A stretch of DNA of 27,863 bases from Chloroflexota bacterium (GTDB taxonomy: Bacteria; Chloroflexota; Anaerolineae; J102), in contig PIVW01000017.1 in assembly GCA_003353825.1 (NCBI GenBank), positions 1 through 27,863 of the forward strand, in the 5' to 3' direction. Made by a program: the position numbers and the translations under genes. Below, piece after piece: positions 17,113 to 24,009 of the stretch (its first letter is position 1; the number at the start of each line of letters is the position of its first letter). The notes below the pieces were generated by a model. The model was not told where the DNA came from and did not search any database. It saw only the letters and a program-made list of their open reading frames with translations.

Positions 17113-17604
17113 TCAGTCCTCACTCTCGGCGTCGCCGCTACGAGAGAAAAATACAATAACAAGGCCCACGGCTACACCAAACGCTGCACCCAATACGGCC
17201 GCAGCCCGTGTATCCACAAGTGTTTGAACCTGGCCATGGACTTGATTGGCAATCAGAAAGACGGTGCGGGTTTGCTCGCTCTGAACCTGCTGAGCAACAA
17301 CGACACCGACCTGTGCCTGAGTGAGAACAGCGTTTTCGGCATTGACCATACCGACACCGCCCCCTTGCAGTTCAAAATCCTCGGCAGTCACCTGGCCAGC
17401 GCCGCCCTGGTGGATCTCTACATGTTTGGCTGTAAGGGTTTGAATGCCGCCTTGAGACACGGAGACATTCTCGGCCTCAACCGACTGTGCGCCGCCTTGC
17501 TCAATCGTCACTGATTTGGCTTCTACATGATCATACAGCGATACTTGATCGCCGAGACCATCTAGAGCTTTTGATCCATTTGCGGGTTGACCATTGGTCG
17601 TCAT
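17113..17604 (-). CDS. Membrane-anchored protein of seven 15-residue beta-solenoid-like repeats
   Basis: This 163-residue protein has no recognised enzyme domain. Residues 22-125 divide exactly into 15-residue units with no gap: partial 22-35, then 36-50, 51-65, 66-80, 81-95, 96-110 and 111-125. The consensus is QGGxxxVxAexVxVx, with small and hydrophobic residues at fixed positions, as expected of one rung of a single-stranded beta-helix per repeat. Residues about 134-153 form one membrane helix (AAAVLGAAFGVAVGLVIVFF) followed by RSGDAESED. There is no signal peptide, so a tail-anchored topology with the solenoid in the cytoplasm is likely, but this is inference. An AGGTGAT Shine-Dalgarno precedes the ATG. 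The gene lies upstream of rplY. A bactofilin-like scaffold role is one possibility, although the sequence is not a canonical bactofilin. Confidence 0.8.
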   Translation of the reverse strand: MTTNGQPANGSKALDGLGDQVSLYDHVEAKSVTIEQGGAQSVEAENVSVSQGGIQTLTAKHVEIHQGGAGQVTAEDFELQGGGVGMVNAENAVLTQAQVGVVVAQQVQSEQTRTVFLIANQVHGQVQTLVDTRAAAVLGAAFGVAVGLVIVFFSRSGDAESED

Positions 17605-17720
17605 TAGATATCACCTACCTGAAAAAGGGGTCTTCGAACAACAGCCCTTAATTCTATATGCGCTGCCTCTCTTTCGCAAGATCTTGACCTCGGTTGTGAA
17701 TAGCTGTCTTAACTTTTTGT

Positions 17721-17831
17721 AATCTGGGAGACCGCTAGACCGGAAAATCTGTAAACTGGGAAACCAGTAGACCGGGGACAAACGTCGCCTGCCGGAGTCG
17801 GTCTGGTTTTCCGGTGGCCTGGTGTATCGGT
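17721..17831. repeat. Inverted arrays of degenerate 8-bp repeats
   Basis: From 17721 to 17776 the sequence falls into seven consecutive octamers of the agaccggt/aaaccagt type (aatctggg, agaccgct, agaccgga, aaatctgt, aaactggg, aaaccagt, agaccggg). After a 23-base spacer, 17800-17831 contains four octamers in the opposite sense (ggtctggt, tttccggt, ggcctggt, gtatcggt). The two arrays can pair imperfectly into a long stem. The region is non-coding. Confidence 0.75.
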
Positions 17832-18306
17832 CTACGCGGTCTGGATACTAGCGCCAATGATTCGACAGAGCTGCTCGCATTCACCCTCCAGGTGAGACAG
17901 GCGATCTGCTGGTAGCAGTCCACTTGAGACGATTATCTTGAACCAGACGCGAGATCCATTCAACTATCATTAACAATTAGTTGTTCACAATTCATTATTA
18001 ACTATTTGTCAGCTATTCTAAAAACTGCCTGTTTTGCCTATAAATGCGCTTCATTGGATTGCATCTCAAAACTTGCCCCACACTCCACACATCGGCCTTG
18101 GTTGACAGGCCCGCCTTGTGCTACGATTCGATTGCTGATTCAAAGAAGTATATCGCGGCGAATGCAGTTGCCCGGCTTGTAATAGGTGATTCATCGCCGT
18201 GACCAGTTCGTTAAGCGCTTACGTTAAACTGCCGCCTTACATATGCCGCCCCGAACTGGCGCCTGCAAGGCTGTACCTCTCTCAGATAATCAAGACCTCA
18301 ACTTTC
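17832..18306. other. Intergenic region upstream of the O-antigen-ligase fusion gene
   Basis: No supported gene. The stretch 17960-18010 is AT-rich with repeated ttaacaattagttg and cacaattcattattaac phrases that can form weak hairpins. The palindrome taagcgctta occurs at about 18213. A longer frame of the downstream gene begins with GTG at 18199, but its first 36 residues look non-coding. Confidence 0.5.
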
Positions 18307-21300
18307 ATGCGTCGTCTCGTACTCTTTAGCATTCTACTGCTGGTGCTGGTGCTGGCTTTGCCGTTCAATTGGTTTGTGGGCGGGCGCCAAACGCCGCCGC
18401 CATTACCGGTTGCCCCAACCGTAGGGCATGGCCAACGCATGGCCAATCTCAACCTGGCCGGTCTGACAGCTCCCACCCTGGTGCTGCGGCTGCAACAGAT
18501 GGCGCAAGACGGCATGCAGGTCGTGCGCCTGCGGCTACCTTGGGACGAGATCCAGCCCGAGCCGGACCTCTGGCGTTGGGACAAGGTAGATCGGGCCATC
18601 GCCACAGCTCGAGAACAAAACCTTGAGGTCGTGCTAGTGCTCGACGGTGCCCCGGCTTGGGCAGTTGCGCCCACCCAGGCGGGCGTGGCCGAAGATACAG
18701 CCAATCCCCTGGCGCCCCCTCACGATGTGCGTGATTTCGGTCAATTTGCAGCAACCGCCGCCCAACGCTACCGCGGAGATATCGCCGCCTACCAGATCTG
18801 GGATGAACCGAACATCGCCCCACATTGGGGTGCTCGTTGGGCCGACCCACGTGGCTATTTCCACCTCCTGCGCGAAGCTGCCAACAGCGTGCACTCGGCT
18901 GATCCTGATGCTCCTATCATGTTGGCTGCTCTGGCGCCCACCACCGCAAATGACGGCGCCAATCTTTCAGATCTCACCTATCTGCACCAACTCTATAGCC
19001 TGGGTGCGGCCGAGTTCTTTGATATCGTTGCCGCACAGGCCTATGGCTTCGATCAAGCTCCCACAGCTGATCCTGCCCCCGACCAGCTCAATTTCCGCCG
19101 CCCAGAGCTGATCTATGAGATCATGCAGGGCCATGGCGACGGACAGACTGCGGTGTGGATCACGGCCTGGGGCTGGTGGACACCCCTGCCAACTCAGACC
19201 ATCGAGCAATCGCCCTGGCGTGGTATCGATGTCTCGCAGCTCAGTAACTATCTGCCAACTGGTTATCGCCTTGCATTTGAACAGTGGCCATGGGCTGGGC
19301 CGATGGCCTGGGTCACATACAGCCTCAACCCAGGTGAAGACCCACTGCGCCTGGGCTTTGTACAAAGAGTGCCTGGTGGCGATCGCACCCTGACCGGAGA
19401 GATATTAACGGATCTGGTGGAGCCAACCCTGGCGCTGAGCACTGGCAGCCATTCTTTACAGGGCCCAGCGATTCTTGCCGAGGGATGGCGGGCCAGTACC
19501 GCTGCGGCCGATCCCAACCAGAGCGGCGCCGAGCTAATCATTCCATTTGTTGGAAACAGCATTGCTCTAGATATCCAACGGGGAAGTTACTGGGCGACTC
19601 TCTACGCCTGGATCGATGGTGAGCCCGCCCCTCTGTTACCAAAGGATGGGGATGGCAATACCTATATCATTTTGCACGATCCAGACAATGGTATAGAGAC
19701 AATCAGCCTGGCCACAAATCTCGGGCCGGGTGAACATATTTTACGCCTTGTGAGTTCAGGCGGATGGGGACAGTGGCCGTTACGTCGAATTGTGGTTGAC
19801 CACCGCTCCTGGCCCAACGCTTGGCCTACCGCTCCGATCACTGCCCTGCTGCTGGTGGCGATTCTCGTGGTTGCATACCTCTGGATCAGGGCTCTGCGCA
19901 CACCGGCAGGAAGCGATCTCGTGCAAGGATTGGATGCAGCCTGGGCCTCTGGCACCGATCTGCTGCAAACACAATTGGGCAATTGGACTTTGGGGTTATT
20001 GCTATTACTAACACTCGCCTTCTATTTTTTGCCCTCGATTTGGATGAGTTTAATCCTTCTTGGAGCCCTGAGCTTGATCCTCGCCCTCCGTCTGGACCTT
20101 ATCCCGGCCCTCGTTCTGCTGCTCCTACCCTTTTATTTGCGCCCAAAAACCCTGGGTACTATCGGCATATCGACCCATGAGTTGATGATCTGGTTGGGAT
20201 TTATCTTGTGGCTGGGCCGAGAGGCGCTGTCCTGGCTGACGAAACGCATTGGAACCGAACACACAAGTAGCGATGCTCAAACGCCCGGCCGCCATGATGG
20301 CTCGTCGTTTTCACTAAACAACCTCGATTACCCTGCATTGCTCTTGTTACTGACTGGCCTGATTGCCACAGTTGGCGCTGAGCGTTTCGGCTATGCCCTG
20401 TATGATTTCCGAACAGTATTCTTAACGCCTTTCCTCTTTTACTGGCTACTCACCCGCACCACACTCAGACAATCCCTTGATCTAAAAGCGCTATGCGATG
20501 CCTTTGTCTTAGGCGCGCTTATGATCAGTCTGATCGGCCTGGGCCAATTCTTCGGGGGCGAAGCCTATTTTGTACAAGGTGTGCCCCGCGTTTATGCGCT
20601 GTTCGGCTCAGCCAATAATCTGGCACTCTATCTCGGCCGTGTACTACCGGTTCTCATTGCCGTCACTGCATTGGGGCATAGCCCCAGACGCTGGCTTTAT
20701 TTGGCGGCGCTCATCCCCATTGCAGCCGCAGCCTTTCTCACTTTTTCTAAGGGCCTGTTGTTGATCAGCATCCCCGCCACCCTGTTACTGCTGGCCCTGC
20801 TCGAAGCGAGACTACGACGACTGGCGCTTATCCTCTTCATTTTGGGAGCTATCGCTCTGATACCCTTCTTGGGCGCGCCCCGATTCACTGATCTGCTCAA
20901 TACCAGTACGGGCACGACATTTCTGCGCCTGCAGCTGTGGCAGAGCGCCTGGCGTATGTTTGTAGATCATCCCTGGCTGGGCGTAGGTCCAGACAATTTC
21001 CTCTACGCCTACCGCAGCACCTATGCACTTCCCGTCGCCTGGGAAGAATTGCAGTTGAGCCACCCGCACAATGTCTTTCTTGACCTGCTCACGCGCGTCG
21101 GCATCGTGGGATTTTTGGCCGGGATCTGGCTCTTGGTAGGCACACTCTACCGGGGACTTCGCCTACTCCTCCCTGCGCAGCGCCGATTCGCTGTCCCATC
21201 CCCTTTTCGCTCCCCTGCCCCTGCGTCCACTCGCTCACTCTCGCCACAGCACCATCGTTACTACCTGGGCTTATGGGTGGGCCTGGCCGCGGGATTGCTA

Positions 21301-21411
21301 CACGGCCTGATCGATAACTCCCTTTTCCTGGTCGATCTGGCCATTCTCACCTATCTGGTCGTCGCCATCAGCCAACGGTTATGGACAGATCAGGCGTCGA
21401 AGAAAGACTAG
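18307..21411 (+). CDS. Fusion of a glycosidase-like barrel and an O-antigen ligase/polymerase membrane domain
   Basis: This 1034-residue protein joins two activities usually found separately. I start at the ATG at 18307, where a signal-anchor begins (MRRLVLFSILLLVLVLALPF). Residues about 44-345 read as a (beta/alpha)8 glycoside-hydrolase-like barrel: VVRLRLPWDEIQPEP, VVLVLDGAPAWA, acid/base-type Glu167 in IWDEPN. The strand that normally carries the nucleophile, hxITExGW, reads WITAWGWW with Ala287. Residues about 370-505 look like a beta-sandwich. From about 507 there are a dozen or so hydrophobic helices, with the Wzy_C/WaaL-type loop HPHNVFLDLLTRVGIVG (His919, His921, Asn922) near the end. 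It may attach or polymerise surface polysaccharide, with the outer domain binding glycan. It precedes a UDP-xylose-synthase-like gene, which supports this. The exact glycan is unknown. Confidence 0.83.
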   Translation: MRRLVLFSILLLVLVLALPFNWFVGGRQTPPPLPVAPTVGHGQRMANLNLAGLTAPTLVLRLQQMAQDGMQVVRLRLPWDEIQPEPDLWRWDKVDRAIATAREQNLEVVLVLDGAPAWAVAPTQAGVAEDTANPLAPPHDVRDFGQFAATAAQRYRGDIAAYQIWDEPNIAPHWGARWADPRGYFHLLREAANSVHSADPDAPIMLAALAPTTANDGANLSDLTYLHQLYSLGAAEFFDIVAAQAYGFDQAPTADPAPDQLNFRRPELIYEIMQGHGDGQTAVWITAWGWWTPLPTQTIEQSPWRGIDVSQLSNYLPTGYRLAFEQWPWAGPMAWVTYSLNPGEDPLRLGFVQRVPGGDRTLTGEILTDLVEPTLALSTGSHSLQGPAILAEGWRASTAAADPNQSGAELIIPFVGNSIALDIQRGSYWATLYAWIDGEPAPLLPKDGDGNTYIILHDPDNGIETISLATNLGPGEHILRLVSSGGWGQWPLRRIVVDHRSWPNAWPTAPITALLLVAILVVAYLWIRALRTPAGSDLVQGLDAAWASGTDLLQTQLGNWTLGLLLLLTLAFYFLPSIWMSLILLGALSLILALRLDLIPALVLLLLPFYLRPKTLGTIGISTHELMIWLGFILWLGREALSWLTKRIGTEHTSSDAQTPGRHDGSSFSLNNLDYPALLLLLTGLIATVGAERFGYALYDFRTVFLTPFLFYWLLTRTTLRQSLDLKALCDAFVLGALMISLIGLGQFFGGEAYFVQGVPRVYALFGSANNLALYLGRVLPVLIAVTALGHSPRRWLYLAALIPIAAAAFLTFSKGLLLISIPATLLLLALLEARLRRLALILFILGAIALIPFLGAPRFTDLLNTSTGTTFLRLQLWQSAWRMFVDHPWLGVGPDNFLYAYRSTYALPVAWEELQLSHPHNVFLDLLTRVGIVGFLAGIWLLVGTLYRGLRLLLPAQRRFAVPSPFRSPAPASTRSLSPQHHRYYLGLWVGLAAGLLHGLIDNSLFLVDLAILTYLVVAISQRLWTDQASKKD

Positions 21412-21473
21412 AATAATTTTGCAGGATTAAAACTTACTGCCAAGACCTCAAGCATGCCGAAGAGGCCAAACCA

Positions 21474-21501
21474 ACACGTAACACGCAATACGCAGAACTC
21501 A
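21474..21501 (+). repeat. 7-bp repeat cluster (acacgta/acacgca type)
   Basis: Four heptamers in a row (acacgta, acacgca, atacgca, gaactca) lie in the short gap between the ligase fusion gene and the UDP-xylose-synthase-like gene. The same unit is present at 14874-14894. Confidence 0.6.
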
Positions 21502-21540
21502 CGACCCAACTAACTAGATAACACTCACATTTTGGATACC

Positions 21541-22479
21541 ATGCGCATTCTCATCACCGGCGGCGCCGGCTTTCTCGGATCTCATCTCACTGATCGTTTC
21601 CTGTCTGAAGGACATGAAGTGACGGTATTGGATAACCTGATTACAGGACGTCTCGAAAACATCAGCCAGCATTATGGCAACCCCCGATTTCAGTTCATCA
21701 AACATGATGTAACAACCCACATCCATATCCCATACGCCATCGATGCCGTCTTGCATTTCGCCTCCCCTGCCAGTCCCAAAGACTTTCCTGCCATCCCTAT
21801 TCCTATTCTCAAGGTGAATTCATTGGGCACACACAATGCCTTGGGTCTGGCACTGACAAAACAAGCGCGTTTCCTATTGGCTTCGACTTCTGAGGTTTAT
21901 GGCGATCCCCTGGTACACCCACAGCCAGAGAGCTACTGGGGCAATGTCAACCCCATTGGCATTCGCGGCGTCTACGATGAATCGAAACGTTTTGCCGAAG
22001 CGATCACCATGGCATACCGCCGGGCACATCAACTAGATACACGCATCGTCCGCATTTTCAACACGTATGGCCCCCGTATGCGCCTGGACGATGGGCGCGT
22101 GATCCCTAACTTTGTCGGCCAGGCGTTACGGGCTGAACCCCTCACGGTTTATGGTGATGGATCGCAGACACGATCGTTTTGTTATGTCGATGACGAAGTC
22201 GAGGGCTTCCAGCGTTTGCTTATGGCGGATGAACCAGGTCCTATCAATATCGGAAACACCACCGAAACAACCATGCTGGAACTGGCAGAAGTGGTCAACC
22301 GCCTGACCGGAAATCAAGCCGGCATCCTCTTCAACCCGCTGCCCATAGACGATCCTAAAGTACGACAACCCGATATCAGCATAGCGCGGCAAAGTTTGGA
22401 CTGGGAACCGACGATTGAGCTAAAAGATGGGTTAGCGCGCACCATCACCTGGTTCCGCGATCAAATCGAGATGGGCTAA
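21541..22479 (+). CDS. NAD-dependent UDP-glucuronate decarboxylase (UDP-xylose synthase)-like protein
   Basis: This 312-residue extended short-chain dehydrogenase/reductase probably converts UDP-glucuronate to UDP-xylose, or acts on a related sugar nucleotide. I choose the ATG at 21541 over an in-frame TTG nine bases upstream because the Rossmann strand starts there ([16 protein letters not shown], the GxxGxxG motif at residues 7-13). The catalytic set is Thr116 in STSEVYGD and Tyr145/Lys149 in [17 protein letters not shown] is typical of UXS enzymes, whereas 4,6-dehydratases read differently there. [26 protein letters not shown] and [14 protein letters not shown] follow in the UXS order. The length equals the family's usual ~310. 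It follows the O-antigen-ligase fusion by 129 bases, consistent with making a sugar donor for surface polysaccharide. A terminator lies about 80 bases downstream. Confidence 0.9.
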   Translation: MRILITGGAGFLGSHLTDRFLSEGHEVTVLDNLITGRLENISQHYGNPRFQFIKHDVTTHIHIPYAIDAVLHFASPASPKDFPAIPIPILKVNSLGTHNALGLALTKQARFLLASTSEVYGDPLVHPQPESYWGNVNPIGIRGVYDESKRFAEAITMAYRRAHQLDTRIVRIFNTYGPRMRLDDGRVIPNFVGQALRAEPLTVYGDGSQTRSFCYVDDEVEGFQRLLMADEPGPINIGNTTETTMLELAEVVNRLTGNQAGILFNPLPIDDPKVRQPDISIARQSLDWEPTIELKDGLARTITWFRDQIEMG

Positions 22480-22557
22480 ACCCACGAACATAGAAGAGCA
22501 ATACCCCGAACATTAGCGCCCGGTTCATAGACTGAAACTGGGATGACAGTTCGTAGT

Positions 22558-22576
22558 AAGCGCTTTAGCGCTTTTT
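22558..22576 (+). terminator. Putative rho-independent terminator after the UXS-like gene
   Basis: The 7-bp arms aagcgct and agcgctt are exact reverse complements around a tt loop, followed by a T-run to 22576. The loop is short, so the hairpin would open slightly. Its position 78 bases past the stop codon, and 45 bases before the convergent gene's end, supports the call. Confidence 0.6.
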
Positions 22577-22621
22577 AGCAATACTGCTCTAGCGTTGGGT
22601 TTTTCACGTTAGGAAAATCAT

Positions 22622-23641
22622 TTATCGCTCAAACGCTGGCAAGCGTAGGTAGACTTGCGCCTGGCCGCCGATGGTGGTGACAGGCAAGGTGACTTCAACA
22701 GGTTTTACCACCGTCACCCGTTTGTGCCGGCTTAAGAAGGCCAGGATGCTGGCCAAGGCCCCTTCGAACCAGAATACATCGGCTTTGGTGGGCTGAACGA
22801 TCTCATTGGCAGGGGCTGTTCGCCCAAAAACCGGATACGCATCCTCTGCCGCCACCGGCCAGTCATACTTAGCCAGAGCATCTAAATCGTCAAAACTCAT
22901 GGCTATCGCTTCCTCAAAAAAGAGAACCAACCAACTGGCCATTCTGGTTGTCTGTTGATGTGAAAGATCAGACCGGTACATCAACTGCAAGTCAGCCAGC
23001 GTATCATACACGGCCAGGCCAAAAACCTCACCGCCGCTGCCCATCACCACCACATAACGAGGACTGGTGTCAGGCGGATACCGAATTTCCAGAGGATGGT
23101 TATCATTTAACCATCGCCAGGGTGCAGCCTGGTAGAAATCAGCCGCCAATTCGTAAAGATGTCCCATCAAGGGCAGGGTCACTGAAGGAACGGTTGTCAC
23201 ACCGGGAATAGCCTCTTCTCCTCGATTCATATGCATTTCCATCGAATATAACGCACCCTTGATGATCGGTAGTGAACGCCGATATTCGCAGCGTACCTCC
23301 ACAGAGGCCAGCTGGGGAGCCAGGTTCGTGACATAATCCGGGTTGTCCAGGTAAATCACTTTTGGGCGACGCGCCCCACCGGCCCCCCAGGTTGGCCGGC
23401 ACATAGCCTGTAATAGTTCCTCAAACATCTGATCGGATGAGGGCGCTTCCTCCAAAACCTTACCGTGCAAGACTTTATCTTGCTGGCTAACCATTAAGGT
23501 CATGTAGGGGCGATATGGCGCTTGCTTACGCGGGGTGATCCAGGCTCGGGCCAACCGGCACGTGCCCTCCCAATACTCATCCCGCTGCTTCAAACGACTT
23601 GCTTTTTTCAAAAGACGCTTGATTTGTTTTTCGTTTGACAT
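22622..23641 (-). CDS. Cytoplasmic two-domain protein of unknown function (DUF6930/DUF7309-like)
   Basis: This 339-residue protein has no signal peptide or membrane segment. It starts with a basic stretch (KQIKRLLKKASRLKQRDEYWEG). Residues about 30-130 (RPYMTLMVSQQDKVLHGKVL, RRPKVIYLDNPDYVTNLAPQL) recall DUF6930. Residues about 165-335 (ADFYQAAPWRWLNDNHPLEI, RYVVVMGSGGEVFGLAVYDTL, EEAIAMSFDDLDAL) recall DUF7309. These are family names from memory and should be verified. Function is unknown for both. No catalytic motif stands out; the VVMGSGGEVFGLAVY strand-turn-strand is the best conserved-looking segment. An AGAGGAG Shine-Dalgarno lies about twelve bases before the ATG. It is convergent with the UXS-like gene and followed upstream by about 370 bases without a gene, so it is probably monocistronic. 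Confidence 0.75.
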   Translation of the reverse strand: MSNEKQIKRLLKKASRLKQRDEYWEGTCRLARAWITPRKQAPYRPYMTLMVSQQDKVLHGKVLEEAPSSDQMFEELLQAMCRPTWGAGGARRPKVIYLDNPDYVTNLAPQLASVEVRCEYRRSLPIIKGALYSMEMHMNRGEEAIPGVTTVPSVTLPLMGHLYELAADFYQAAPWRWLNDNHPLEIRYPPDTSPRYVVVMGSGGEVFGLAVYDTLADLQLMYRSDLSHQQTTRMASWLVLFFEEAIAMSFDDLDALAKYDWPVAAEDAYPVFGRTAPANEIVQPTKADVFWFEGALASILAFLSRHKRVTVVKPVEVTLPVTTIGGQAQVYLRLPAFER

Positions 23642-23820
23642 CGCTTACTCAGACTCCTCTTTTGATATGAGACTCATTTGCCTTATCATCGCTATAACCG
23701 CCTAAAAAGCCAGCGTCGTTTCTTCAATTGCAACTTTTTTGCAAGCTGTTGATGGCAAACTCGGCATCAATCTTATCAATTGCAGTTTATCATCAACAAC
23801 AGGAAAGGAAAAGAGGCGTT

Positions 23821-24003
23821 GATCATCGTTTCGGCCATTAGTAACTCCACTAGCAGCTTGTCAGAAAAGTAAGCAGGACAAAGTTTTTCAGGGATAATCC
23901 CCAGGTTTCACTGAGAAAATCCGTGTGAATCCGCCTTGATCCGTGAGCTAAAAGCCTTGAGAGCGACTTCTCCGACAGCCTCCTAGTGGCCGAAACGATG
24001 ACC
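23821..24003. repeat. Element bounded by 21-bp imperfect terminal inverted repeats
   Basis: The left end, 23821-23841 (gatcatcgtttcggccatta plus g), and the right end, 23983-24003, are reverse complements at 19 of 21 positions. Between them lie 141 bases without a reading frame, including most of dispersed-repeat copy B (23916-23986). The layout is that of a short non-autonomous (MITE-like) element. No clear target-site duplication was seen. Confidence 0.55.
23916..23986 (-). repeat. 71-bp dispersed repeat, copy B
   Basis: This is the inverted partner of 9614-9684, matching at 63 of 71 positions by hand alignment. It lies 24 bases past the stop codon of the 1208-residue protein gene and inside the bounded element at 23821-24003. 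It contains no reading frame. Confidence 0.85.
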
Positions 24004-24009
24004 ATGGCC

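Noticed and set aside
17721..17831. CRISPR array
   Set aside because: Units are 8 bp and contiguous, with no spacers of 25-40 bp and no cas genes in the window.
18199..18306. N-terminal extension of the O-antigen-ligase fusion from a GTG
   Set aside because: The 36 extra residues are not signal-like and the first good signal-anchor begins at the ATG at 18307.
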